Shown: positions 23,262 through 34,008 of the stretch, in pieces
How positions within the stretch are numbered: position 1 is the first letter of the stretch
Layout of the letters: each line of letters starts with the position of its first letter
Assembly (NCBI GenBank): GCA_013368445.1
Contig: JAACJO010000018.1
Coordinates: 434,001-498,000 of the forward strand
Direction: 5' to 3'
Source: Leucocoprinus leucothites
Lineage: Eukaryota; Basidiomycota; Agaricomycetes; Agaricales; Agaricaceae
DNA: 64,000 nt
The notes under the pieces: model-generated
What the model saw: only the letters and a program-made list of their open reading frames with translations
Databases searched by the model: none
What the model was told of the DNA's origin: nothing
Made by a program: the position numbers and the translations under genes

Positions 23262-25828
23262 ATGATACAGTCCCGGGGAAAATCATGCCAACTCCGTCCA
23301 TGACTAGAAAACGGTTCCATCGCTCTCAATTTCGATAGGCGGTCCACCCGTCTCAGGCCTCTTAATCTTCGCAATCTCCCTTCTTCCTTTCCATGTAGCA
23401 GCTTCCAAGACTTGTGCGAGACTTAGCTGTGCCGAAGTAAGGCCAAGTTCCGAGCGAATGAGGTTCGCAATTCGATCTCTGAAAATAAAATGAATCGGAT
23501 AGGACGCGAGCGCAAGAGAAGCGTACAAGTTAATTACTGTCATCGCACGCCATTCGACGATCGCTGGGTGGGACGGGGGTGCAGTCGGTAACCCAGACTT
23601 TGGATCTGTTGGAAGGACATTTGGTTTAAGCGTCAGGACATCAAGATCGACAAGCAGCCCGCCTGTTCCCGGTCAAGAGCAGATGTGAGATAGATTCACC
23701 CCTGTACAGGATCATAAATGTACGTACCATTACGGTATTCAGGCAGTCCAGTCATATCCTCAAGTCCCTCGACTTGCCATCCGAGCTCCTTCTGGAAAAC
23801 TTCAATGAGACTGTAGGTCAACCACTGCGTGAGCTTATGGAATGGGACGGGGATGGTGTCTGATTCTGGGTCACCAGGTGCTGTTTGACCGAGTGAAGGA
23901 CAGGGCCAGACGTCACCGAGAGAGACTCCGCCGAGGGAAAGACGGGAGGGCCAGATGGGGTTGAGGCCGTCAAGGAGAACTATCCAGAGCGCGGAGAGGG
24001 GAACGGTTGGGGGTGATGTTGGCAGGGCTTGGGATTCCAAGAAGTCTGTGGTGGAAAGGTGGAGGACATTAGGATCCGATAGAAGATGAGTCAAGTAACG
24101 TACCAATGAGATTACCAGGTCTTCCTTCTGTACCGAAGAATTGAGGGCTGGAAGTGAGTGCTTTGCTGAGGTTGAAGAGAAGGGAAGCGCGTCCTTCGAG
24201 TCCAGTCATGGGGTTGGTTTCGGAAACCTGCATTGCAGCACCCGTACGCTCTGCAGTGACCTTAGTGAGACCAGCCGCTACCAACTAAATTAGCAATCCG
24301 AATACGCATACGGCTGATGGAAGAGCAAAGCAGCGTACCATCAACACGATAGGGCTGTTCTTTGATGCCACTAAAAAAGCCATCCTGGAACATATGCACA
24401 CTCGCAACACCGAGGCCCTCAGACTGACCAAAGACTTTGTTTGTACTGGGTTCAGTATACTTCCATAAATTGCCTGCGAGGCTTTTCCTTGTCGTCGACC
24501 CGCTCGGATGTCCATTTCGCGAGGAGGGGCTCAATTCGGGGGAGTCCGGCATCAAGATGGCGCCAGCGACCGTGTGGTTGAATCTGGAGATTGCGGATTT
24601 GGGTGATTGACGACTGCTCGGAACTTGGATGTTTGAAAAAAGCATACGTTCTTGGGATTGGAGCTGTAGTCTCTCTGATCACAAATGAAACCGTTAGCTG
24701 ATAATGATACTATGAACAGGCCCCGGGCCAGACGTACCTCAATAATTTTCAGGCAAAAAGCAGCAACCTCTGCCTCCTCTTCAGGATGATAGTCGAAGAG
24801 CTGCAGCTTCCCCTGGGTGGCGGGATCGTATACGCGTGAACAGCGTTCTCTGATTGCGGGCGGCGTGCGAAGGTAGACTGCTGTTGTCTGAGGTGTGAGT
24901 TCACCAAGTAGACTCATACTGAGATAGTGGTGGTTGGAACAAGGGCAAGGGCCTGGGTGTTATCGGACGTGTTTTGAGGGTCGCGGTTTGATGGAATGCA
25001 TCATCGAGAGGGGCTAGTTCTGTCATAAATAGGTAGCGTGGTATCTATCTTTGCAAAAGCACTTTCCTTCGGATCTCAGCGCTCAGCACTGATGCTCCTG
25101 GCTTTCCTTCTCCAGCTGTGATTCAATTCAAGCAAAAGGAAAATCGATCGCAGCATAGGTATTCGGACGGACCAGCTAGCTCAGGTTGAATGAAGGTCTA
25201 ACTTGAAGTCTCTAATTCATTTCTCTGAGGGTTAATTGAATTTCAAGGTATCCGATCTCTCTAATCTTCTAAGGATAGAAGATAGGATTCATCGCTATTA
25301 AGGTAGGACTGACTCTCCGGTGGAACAATGTAAGTAGCACCAAGAGCACCAGACAAACACGGGAAAAACTGCCCGGCCTCAACTATAGCTGAGATTATAT
25401 TTGACCCCAATAGGGATTCAAGTCGCTACTTCACTACCTTGGTTCCTCAAACGTTCCACTGGAACGGTACTGCTACTAGCAAGATGTGGTGCCACGATGT
25501 TCAAAACAGTGGGATGGCATCGGAGGACTGAAACGGTGTTGAGGAGTTGGAAAGATTGGATACATTTGAACTCCTAGTAGAACCTTCACCTCGGCGGAAC
25601 TGTGATACGGTGTGCGGGGATAGTAAACGGTCTTGGCGTCTCCTCAAGCTACCAATGAGTGTTGAAGCCGCAATACGGGTTGGCGGGAGGTCCCATGGCT
25701 TCTCGCAGAGTGCCTCACCGGCGACGTACACTGTACCGGATGACCCGGCATGGGCTAGAACGACTGGAGGGACATTCGCCATGCCAACCTTGGCTGACAC
25801 CGTTGCACCAGATGGTTTTTCTTCTCTC
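23262..25828. repeat. Segmental duplication, copy B
   Basis: This is the partner of 12668-15288 and is inserted inside the HET3 relic on its left side. It contains the broken Urc4 copy, its 5' flank and the C-terminal end of HET4. Copy B is shorter mainly because of a 47-bp deletion in Urc4. Confidence 0.85.
23304..24917 (-). pseudogene. Urc4-like (DUF1688) second copy, broken by a 47-bp deletion
   Basis: All seven exons of the gene at 12709-14377 are recognisable with the same splice sites, including the 27-nt micro-exon. The third exon lacks 47 bp that are present at 13892-13938 in copy A. The loss lies between two cctgcg direct repeats, leaving one (24473-24478). It removes the codons for the conserved LIDLFLVSVLLDAG stretch and shifts the frame. 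Elsewhere the copy differs only by scattered substitutions (for example LRTPPAI for LRTLPAI), so it is young. A functional product is unlikely. Confidence 0.85.
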
Positions 25829-27861
25829 TTCAACAACATGCATGTAATCCCGCTGCCATGAACTGCTAGGACTACCATATTATTTGGCCGGTCCGTGACC
25901 ATCGCCTTAGTGTAGACCCCTGTCTGAAGATCTACCAGTGTAACTCGGTATGGACGTGGGACTTCTTCCGCGGTTCCGTTTACATGCGACTCGGTGGACA
26001 CATCCCATCTTGGAATCAGTTGCCGATCGCCCCATTCGGTCATTTTGAGATAGCTAGGATCTCGTCGTCTGATGAAAGGGATTGGATCATGATTGGGGAA
26101 TAGGCGATCTTCATAAACAACCCAACCATCCTTCTTCACATGTATTGTGCCAGCGAAAAACTGAGTTGTGGTGAATGCAACGCAGATGACGTAGAGGAGA
26201 ACGAGGCCCGGAAGAAAGGACCCAATAGAAATCAAGGCAGAGGCCATGAACAGTGCCACCACGGACATCCTGGTTGAATATCTCCTCAGATTCTTCATAT
26301 TTGGGTTGCGAAAGAATGCGGATCCGTCTCGGCGTAAGACGTGCCTGATCTCGACCGACTTCGGTCCAATGATGGAGAGCACGGGTTGAAGAGTGTCTGT
26401 TCCTTCGTCCCTGAAGTTTACAGGAATCGCAGTGGCAAGAGGCTCAAGGCGCTCGCATCCTTCCCGAGGTGCAATCGGTTTTCCCCACCACCGATACTTT
26501 CCTACCCACGGGTCAGCGATGCGGCACACAGCTGCAAGAGCCGCCGCGTTATAATACCCCTGATTCAGCTCCAGGAGCCAAGCTAAATCTGCCCATCCAT
26601 TCGTACCCTGCAAATCCTCCAACTGGGAACGCCGAGGTAAGAGACCGTTTAGCGCCTTTCCCAACATGTTGTGCATGTGAAAGCCTTCTGCTTCATCTCT
26701 GCGTATAGCTTCCACTACAAGAGAGTGAATTGCAGACTGCCAAGTAACGGAGCCTGCATTGGTGGAGTGTTGCATGATATTGTAGAGATGCCACATCTTC
26801 GCTCGTGCTGCTCGTGTCTGCATGGATCCACGGAACTCCGGTCCGGGTATTACTGAAATGGAGTTCGTGAGTCCACCCCTATCACCTGATTGCCTAGTCA
26901 TTTGAAGGACTTCGGGGGTGTGCATGATCTCGCCCAGAGTAAACAGTCGCCTACCCCAAGGGCATTTAATGTCGGCATGGTCGCACCCCATTTCGTGGCA
27001 GAACACCACAACTCGTCTTGCGCCACCAAATATATCGGTAAGCCGTCCAACCTCCAAACCTCTCTGCTCGTCAATTTCCTCCACATCCCTCTCCATCGAA
27101 AGCTGGGCATCCGACAGACAAAACTCGTCTAGCCAGATGTACTCAGCACCATCCACTTTGTTCGGCATCATCGCCCTTGCCTCCGCATAGCACTCTAGTA
27201 CCATGTACGAGATGAGCTGTCGATTGGCTAGGCTGAGTTCGCGTCCGGTTGGTTTCTTTCTTTCGGATTCAACATCGAGATGGCGCTTGGCCTCGTAGAG
27301 ATACATGTGAGTAGCACTTTTCATGGGATAGCTGATGGCAGTGTATCCATGATTCTGAATTGACCTCCGTACAGCAGTCAAAGTCTGGAGAGACTCCTCT
27401 ACAGAATCTGCACCATAAACAACTTGTCGCATGGAGGATATAGTGGCACCTGCGAAATGCACCTCAAGTAGCCAGCGTGGCTTATTGTTAGAGACAGCAT
27501 ACTCGCCGCTTACTATACCAATATTCCTTCCCCTGGAACACGCGCTGGGAGGCTCCGAGATTATTGCATCAGGAATATGCGGCCACTCTATTTCCCAGCG
27601 AGCGATCCTTTTGAATGCTTGTCTCCAAGGTGCTGCGACGAATGACCATAAGAGGTACAGCGGTGCACAAGGAATCCCGATGATGAGTCGAAGCAAGTTG
27701 GCGATGATATGAAGAAAACTATCTGGCTTCCTTCCAAACCAGACCGGAGCCAGCACGCCGGGATCCTCTTTCACAAGACGGCCTAGGTTACACTCACTGA
27801 CAAGGAAGCCAAGGCAATCCCATAAAGACTGATTCGTATATGCTTGATTTGCTTGTAACAT
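25501..27861 (-). CDS. HET4: divergent HET-like membrane protein, 786 aa
   Basis: This is the most divergent intact member. It starts MLQANQAYTNQSLWDCLGF and keeps all family landmarks: YTAISYPMKS, EYIWLDEFCLSDAQ, a LTDIFGGARRVVVF helix, GRRLFTLGEIMHTPE, LLPRRSQLEDLQG, two hydrophobic segments (RMSVVALFMASALISIGSF and LLYVICVAFTTTQFF) and VTDRPNNMVVLAVHG. Its tail (EKPWDLPP to QSSDAIPLF) is shorter and unlike the Ser/Pro tails of the other long copies, but is shared with HET1. It is divergent from the 7TM gene at 28788 with about 930 bp between starts. It may represent the older type from which the block at 12.7-15.3 kb was copied. Confidence 0.8.
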   Translation of the reverse strand: MLQANQAYTNQSLWDCLGFLVSECNLGRLVKEDPGVLAPVWFGRKPDSFLHIIANLLRLIIGIPCAPLYLLWSFVAAPWRQAFKRIARWEIEWPHIPDAIISEPPSACSRGRNIGIVSGEYAVSNNKPRWLLEVHFAGATISSMRQVVYGADSVEESLQTLTAVRRSIQNHGYTAISYPMKSATHMYLYEAKRHLDVESERKKPTGRELSLANRQLISYMVLECYAEARAMMPNKVDGAEYIWLDEFCLSDAQLSMERDVEEIDEQRGLEVGRLTDIFGGARRVVVFCHEMGCDHADIKCPWGRRLFTLGEIMHTPEVLQMTRQSGDRGGLTNSISVIPGPEFRGSMQTRAARAKMWHLYNIMQHSTNAGSVTWQSAIHSLVVEAIRRDEAEGFHMHNMLGKALNGLLPRRSQLEDLQGTNGWADLAWLLELNQGYYNAAALAAVCRIADPWVGKYRWWGKPIAPREGCERLEPLATAIPVNFRDEGTDTLQPVLSIIGPKSVEIRHVLRRDGSAFFRNPNMKNLRRYSTRMSVVALFMASALISIGSFLPGLVLLYVICVAFTTTQFFAGTIHVKKDGWVVYEDRLFPNHDPIPFIRRRDPSYLKMTEWGDRQLIPRWDVSTESHVNGTAEEVPRPYRVTLVDLQTGVYTKAMVTDRPNNMVVLAVHGSGITCMLLKREEKPSGATVSAKVGMANVPPVVLAHAGSSGTVYVAGEALCEKPWDLPPTRIAASTLIGSLRRRQDRLLSPHTVSQFRRGEGSTRSSNVSNLSNSSTPFQSSDAIPLF

Positions 27862-28787
27862 AGGTCGCTGTAGAAATGTGGTATGTACCTAGGTAAATGT
27901 GTTTCGCAGCTGAGGGGTTGGTAAGGATACTCACCTTCAACTTTGATTCATTCAGCGATGACGGGGAAGAAGTGTGTTTCTGTCTTGTACGTGGTCGGAG
28001 GTGATACTTGAGTTATAAGATGTTTTCTCCACTCAGACGCATTTGGCTATCATGGAGCTACAAGGAGGCTCAAAAAGCTGTTAAAAAGTCTAGTCTGTCG
28101 TTGTATTTCCAAGAACTGGGGAGATAAATTAGTAAGGCAAACCATGATGACGTTTGGGGCGCAAAGTCGGATGTGACAAGGCGAATAAACCTGGCTCCAG
28201 GACCGTGATTTCAGGAGCCAGTCTGCTCTAACATTAGTTTGCAGAAGCTCGAACATTACGCTTCGGGCCATTAATATAAAACGTCAATGAATTTGTTACC
28301 ACTGTTGGATGCTAATTAAACTCCGCTGGGTTTGGGGAGTAAGTTCGTGTGGTGATGGTCAATGTAAAGAACCTGATCACATCTATTGTTACTCTAAAGA
28401 GCGGAAGTGACCGGGAACGAGCCACTATCCTGATCCCCGGACGCCACACTGTGAGTATATCGGCCCAAAAAATAGCGCTACCAGCTCCGACGGAATCTAA
28501 AAAAAAACACCAGATAAATATGCTTTAGCTGTCCAGCGCTCAGTGTGGCTCTTGTGGTGCTCTCTCGCGCGGTGAGGGCGGACTCAGACGTATGATAGAG
28601 CTATCTTTGAACAAATGTTGTGACTCTGTTTGAGCTGGGACTCCAAGTCGTTCATTAAAGAGCACAAGTCCGATCATAGTTCCGGAAGCCACTCTGTGTG
28701 CACCTCAACTTCGTCCATCCCATAAAATTGTAGGCCTCAACCTTCAGGTCCACGTTATTATTCCTCCTCAGTGTATTTCCCAGGCTA
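27862..28787. other. Intergenic region between divergent genes
   Basis: This holds the 5' flanks of HET4 and the 7TM gene. A reverse ORF at 28050-28271 has no supporting feature. No clear TATA word like that of the other HET-like genes was found. Confidence 0.4.
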
Positions 28788-29795
28788 TTGATGTTGATCT
28801 ATAATCAACCATGCGAAGGTTGTCTGCACTCCCGGGCCAATAACCCGTCGGACAAACGCCACGACGTGCTAAGTATCATTTTTGGTTCGATAGCTGCCCT
28901 CCAGGCTCTACATGCCATTAGCATTTTGGTACACAGGAGATCGGCCAGACGCTTCTCAGAGTCGGTTGCATACCCTGAGTACAGCACAGGTCCCCTATGT
29001 CCTCTCCTCCTGCTTCTATCTGCGGCCGCATCTGCGATCTGCTCCTTACCCGAGATCGTCATTACATATCCCTCCTCGCGACAAGTCTCTATAATGACTT
29101 TACCGGAAATCTTCCTTGTCAGCAGCATCCTAGCTCTCGTTTCCTGTCAAGAAAAAGGGCTCCTTGTTGAGCCCTCTCACAGAGTTCACTCCGTTCGGAT
29201 GATTGCTGAGGCAGTCCTGGTTGTAGTCCTTGTGGGGACTGGATTGTTTGGCGGTGTTGGCATCCCAGTTCAATCAAAATTCATGCCTGGTGTGAGCCTC
29301 TGGAACCTTTCGCGTTCATACTATGAGCAAATAGCAACAGTGTTGTCCCTCGTCTACTGTTGCTGCCTCCTCCTCGCAGCATTGGATATTGCTGTTCGGT
29401 CAGCTATCCTGTTGTACCGATTGATGCAATCATCGGAGACCCGAGTAAAGCACCACCCCGTAGGTTTATTGATCAATCTTGATGAAAACTTCATGGTCGT
29501 TCTCATCGTTTTATTCCTTTATGTTTACTAGATCATACAATATACCGCACTCGTCACGTCGCCACTTTTCATTGTTTATACCCTGCTGGGGATTGTCTTA
29601 CAAGCCAATTGGATATATGGGGACCCCGTAATTTTATCGGTGGAATTTCCGGGCTTTGTACTCAGAGGACTCACGAAGTTGGTAGTTGTCCAGATCAACT
29701 TGATATTCGGGATGAGGCTGGAATCCCCGAGGAAGATTGAGAACAAGAGGGGAAGGGAAAGTTCTGCTTCAGAGCTACAGCCTAGTCGCCACTAG
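28788..29795 (+). CDS. Seven-transmembrane hypothetical protein
   Basis: Exons are 28788-29459 and 29532-29795 with a 72-nt intron; splicing in phase extends the protein to 311 aa. I count seven hydrophobic segments: VLSIIFGSIAALQALHAI, LCPLLLLLSAAASAIC, EIFLVSSILALVSC, AEAVLVVVLVGTGLFGG, VLSLVYCCCLLLAALDI, SPLFIVYTLLGIVLQ and KLVVVQINLIFGM. The short N-terminus has two cysteines (PCEGCLHS) and the C-terminus is short and charged. This is the topology of a 7TM receptor or fungal integral membrane family, but I see no motif that names one. Without the intron the frame stops at 29531, so single-exon annotation would drop the last two membrane segments. Confidence 0.65.
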
Positions 29796-30312
29796 AGCCA
29801 TTCTACATTCCAAGGGATAATACATAGAATTGTATTTATGTCATAAGACACTCCAGTAGGGATAGGGCCTCTGCACCGCTAACTAGCTCCTCAGGTTTCT
29901 TGTGTGACCTACCTTCTTCCATCATGTACAGCTCCAAGCTGCCAACCTCATGACGTTCACACGACTCACTGGCCTCAGAGGCGCGTTTAATTATGGCCTG
30001 TCGTTGTACAAAAGTCAGGGAAGAGCTCAATATTGTGAAAACCAGGTAATTTTCAAAAAACATTACCAAGGTTGAAGGAATTGTTAGTGGCCTCCAGAGC
30101 TAAGAGGGGTAGGTGTGTGGAGATTACGTGCTGGTAGAAGCCTCAAGCAACGTCTGTCATCGATCTTTCAACACCAATACTAACCCTTTTTAAGCGGATG
30201 AACATGGGACTTTACTGTGGATCATCCCTATAAATTGATCAATATGATTGCGAGTGATTGCCTGTCGGACTTGCTAATGATGAACGGGGTTGATGGTGGC
30301 ACTGAGGGATTG

Positions 30313-30322
30313 TATATATAAG
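30313..30322 (+). promoter_or_regulatory. TATA box of the GFA-like gene
   Basis: tatatataag lies 64 bp upstream of the ATG at 30377, a good match to a TATA box in an otherwise featureless spacer (29796-30376). The reverse ORF at 29836-30069 in that spacer has no support. Confidence 0.5.
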
Positions 30323-30376
30323 GATGTCCGAATGAAGTTCTAAGGCATCACCCTTCACAAGGAACAACAGCGAACG

Positions 30377-30907
30377 ATGCCTCACTCAGGATCATGTCTT
30401 TGCGGTCAAACTAAGATCGAGATTACTGGAGAGTCATTCACACAGCAGGTATGCATTCTTTCCCCAGCGTTATGAGATCCTGGAGTCGATCTTGAGGATA
30501 CCCACAGGTGATTTGTCACTGTACAGATTATAGACATACAAGCGGAAGTGCATTCAGTGCCAATATCATAGTGGCAAAGAAAAACTTGACGATTACTGGA
30601 CCAGTCAAGGAATACACAAGTCCAGCAGATAGCGGAAATCCAGGTGCGTTTTAACTTGTACAAAGCACTCAAGCTATGTTGATTTGAGATTCAAATGCTA
30701 GTGACACGTATCTTTTGCGGTACTTGTGGAAGCCCTATATCTCACTATTCGCCGTATTTCGGAGACAATCAGCCAGTGCAGACAGGAAACTTCATGGACT
30801 TTGCAGATATACCCATTTCAGCTGAGGTTTATGTGAAGGATCGCTGGGTCGGGCTAGGACCTGTTCAAGGTGCAGTACAGTGGCATGGCATGCCACAGAA
30901 ATCGTAG
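30377..30907 (+). CDS. GFA/CENP-V domain protein with an altered zinc site
   Basis: Exons are 30377-30448, 30508-30643 and 30702-30907, all in phase, giving 137 aa. The order of motifs is that of the GFA family (glutathione-dependent formaldehyde-activating enzyme-like, zinc-binding): GSCLCG near the N-terminus, CHCTDYRHTSGSAFSAN in exon 2, and RIFCGTCGSPI in exon 3. Family members usually have CHCxxC; here the last cysteine is tyrosine (TAT codon), which would remove one zinc ligand. Most fungal GFA proteins have no proven substrate. The gene is convergent with the PD-(D/E)XK-like gene. Confidence 0.8.
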
Positions 30908-31279
30908 AATTGTAGAGCCTGTAAACTCCTCTAAGAGCTCGTGCAGCACGGGTAACGGCTACTTGGTAGAAAAACGAACAATGGTCTCCAACCAATCAGG
31001 AGCCTTATTCATTGAATCGCATGATCGGTAAATGGAACCACTCCCGACCGTGCGACCGAAGGGAAATTATTCCTTCTGCGAGTACGTATCCAAATGGGTT
31101 ACTCTCATGAGATTCCATAAAGTATATGTAATTACATGCGGGATAATCTGCAGAATTTGGCAGAATTTGCAAGGAGCATATACATGGAGCAGTGGATACA
31201 ATGATAAACAAAAAACGACAGATCTCGCGGCACTAGTCCAGTTTTTCAAGCCGATACAAACCAGAGGTAGGAGACACGT

Positions 31280-32503
31280 TCAGCTGCAAATGTCAATTAA
31301 TACTTGTCCACAGGTTGGTTTAGAAAGACATACCCATTCAGTCACCAGCGAAATAATTGTACGCAATTCCGTTAGAGAGGTATCCACTTGCAGAAAGGGA
31401 TTCTGAAGTTGAAACGCACTAGATTCATAGTAAATAAAACTTTCGCCTTCTTCCTGCAGGATAAAGAAGAGCGAGGTTTCACGATCTGAAAGGCAGAAGC
31501 GCACCTCCTCAATGTTTCTACACCAGGGAATAAGACCCTGCGTAATTAAGAACAAATATAAAAGACTCACAGAGTTGCCTTCAACAATGCAATTGCCTGG
31601 CTGACAGCTTCCGGGACATGTGAGGATAATGCAGAACATTTTAAGCGCTTATCCTCAACAAGGAAAAAGCAACCCTTCGCCATCCTAAGGACATTTTCCT
31701 TTGGGGCTCCGCGTACGAGAAACCGAGCTATGAGAAGATAAGTTACCATAAGTGACATGAAAATGGAACCCAACCTCGATTTCGCGGTGTATCGTCGTAT
31801 AGAAGGACACCATAATCGACATTGCCTGTTAGGCATAGTTCAAATCCAGTGTTGGCATTCTTGACATGGATGCCATCCGAAGGACCGATCCTCATTTCCG
31901 GGAGGATAGCTACCTTCTTTCCCAGATAAAGTTTGTCGGTAATTTTGGCCAAGGTAATCAAAATTGTATCGAAAATCATGCGTGATCCGGGTTCGGACTA
32001 TGATGATGTGAGACAAGTGGGATTCAGGAAAGTTGAACGGCCCACATCCTGATTTACGTATGCATATATTTCCTGGATACGGTCACAAAGTGTCATCACC
32101 GCAGATACGGTGATTTGGTCCATGTTCGCGACACGGTCTTCTAGCAAGGAGGTGAACGTCAACCAGCCTTTCTTGACACCTAGGCTTCGGAGGTGGTCTT
32201 CGTTCACGGAGGAGAAACCCAGTCGCTATGCGAGCAACAGTCAATGATTGCATCGAACATTCGGGGGATGAGTAGAGAGCATACAGGCTTCTTTGCCTTG
32301 GCAAGGATCTCATCCAACGCATCGACGTGTTCCATGATCGCTTGAAGCTCAACAGCTGTCTCCTCGATCCCTTCCAGTTCTTCCTCAAGTGCCGAAAGTC
32401 GACTCTTTGCGGCTGCCATCTTCCCGAGGTCGACGGGCGAATCCTGCAGACCGCGTTTGCGTTTGTGAGCTTTACGTGACTGGTATCCCAGAACTTCTGT
32501 CAT
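31280..32503 (-). CDS. PD-(D/E)XK-nuclease-like protein
   Basis: Five exons join in phase: 32503-32285, 32225-32046, 31997-31775, 31727-31571 and 31517 to about 31280, giving about 338 aa. An N-terminal region contains a basic stretch (RKAHKRKRG) and a predicted coiled coil (about residues 30-70, rich in Leu and Glu). A central domain shows D194 in LTGNVDYGVLLYDD, followed by a hydrophobic strand and E232-x-K234 in FFLVEDKR, then PEAVSQAIALLK. A D followed by E-x-K on adjacent strands is the signature of the PD-(D/E)XK phosphodiesterase fold, and similar proteins of unknown role are, to my recollection, common in mushroom genomes. The end is uncertain: a gtatgt donor at about 31334 could lead to a further exon. 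Catalytic activity is inference. Confidence 0.6.
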
Positions 32504-33379
32504 AATGTGTTTGAAGTGAAAGAGTTGTCACTGAGTCACGCGTCTTTGCCGTGCTGGTTTTGAAACACGTTAGTGTGATGAGTACAAAGTAATATATATT
32601 GCGGTTTCTTGGTATGATATGATACATGTGAACTGCGAGGGGATCAGGTAGTGGTAAGGAGACTCGGAGCGTGGGTCACTATTAGTGGGCGAAAGCCCGA
32701 AAGGTTTCCCTGCCCAGCAGGCAGTGGATGGACAAGACCTGGCTGCGACGGGCGAGTGGGCCCATCAGCACACACATGCCATCTCGAGTGCCATGTCACT
32801 GTCTGACAGGCTGGACGTCAGGAAGAGGGAGTGGTGGGCGGGCGAAAACAGACTTGCGCACGACGAGCAGTCCGGTGCTCGTGAAGGCAGAAGGAAAGGG
32901 GCAGTGAGTGACGTGACAGTAAGTGTGCCCGCGAAGACCACAGTTTACTATCGTCACTCACGCGCTCTCTCCGTGGCAGACTTTCAATCTACCCACTGGT
33001 GCCTATCGACAGTTTTCGCATACCTCGCCAATACTCGTCGATATCACGTGTAGTGACTCTGGACTAGGAGCCCATGTGCGGCAGCTGCAAGCTGAATCTG
33101 GATCGTAATATCGGATGTGATTGCTAGGCTCATTACGGAGGGAATGCTTGTTGACAGTTCTGGGGCAGAGATGGGTTCCGGTGAATCGTCTCGAATGCGC
33201 TTTGTGGGAGGCAGATTCTCACTTGGGAGTTTGCAAGTTTCACGCACTGGATAGGTCTCTTTCGCTGCAAATTCTTCAAGCTCCAGCGCCTTCAATTTTT
33301 TTTCCTTTCGTCCCTTCCATAGATTTTGAAGAGCAACGCGGCCACGGACACAGATGCCCATTCTGGTATGTGCAGGAAT
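32504..33379. other. No supported gene
   Basis: This is the 5' flank of the PD-(D/E)XK-like gene (an AT-rich tatatatt word near 32593). A reverse ORF at 33044-33361 (basic, then RIRDDSPEPISAPE) may be a fragment of a decayed gene or retroelement; not recognised. Confidence 0.3.
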
Positions 33380-33525
33380 GTCCTGTTTGGAATTCTACGC
33401 ATCTCCGTCGACCTGATCGCCGAATTGCCTATCAGCCCTGAAAATGAGGTCATTTTGGTTGTAGTCGACCGGTTGACGAAGATGGTGAGGCTGGCGTCAT
33501 CTTTCGGCTCCTGGAACCAGAACCA
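33380..33525 (+). mobile_element. Ty3/gypsy integrase relic
   Basis: The plus strand encodes ISVDLIAELP, then VILVVVDRLTKM (about 33400-33490), matching the start of the integrase core of fungal Ty3/gypsy elements (SxDFIxxLPxS...ILVVVDRLTKM). Only about 45 codons are recognisable; no reverse transcriptase, gag or LTR was found around it. Confidence 0.65.
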
Positions 33526-34008
33526 GGTACCAGCCAAATCTCACGAGTCGAGATCTTACCCATCAGTCCAGGCCCTCCATACGGATCCCCGGTCGCTAGA
33601 AGAGTCTCGCTACCGTCCCAGCAAGTCTTGAAAACCACCACGATCCCCACTGACACGCCATTGAGGTCAAGCCACAGCTGCGGGGAGAGCTATCTTATTT
33701 GAGCAACACCCCGATTATCTTGGAAGGTGGCTTTTCGAGTCCCGAACAACAAATGTCCTCACCCAGAGAGCTCTCTGCCAGTGGATGAATGCTATAACTC
33801 ATTGGCTGTGCAACACTAAATACCAGGGAAGCCGTGGGTTATATACAACTTTGATGGTGGATCGTGCATTCAACGCTCTTATACCGGGTGAGATAATCAC
33901 AGCAATACATTACAAAGTCAAACTAAGCTATAGAACATATATCGACAGTCGAAAATACGTTCAAAACAATGAAATGGGCGCGATTGGACTTGCGACAGCC
34001 GGTCACCC

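Noticed and set aside
31032..31406. 124-codon plus-strand ORF
   Set aside because: Antisense to the 3' end of the PD-(D/E)XK-like gene and without any recognised motif.
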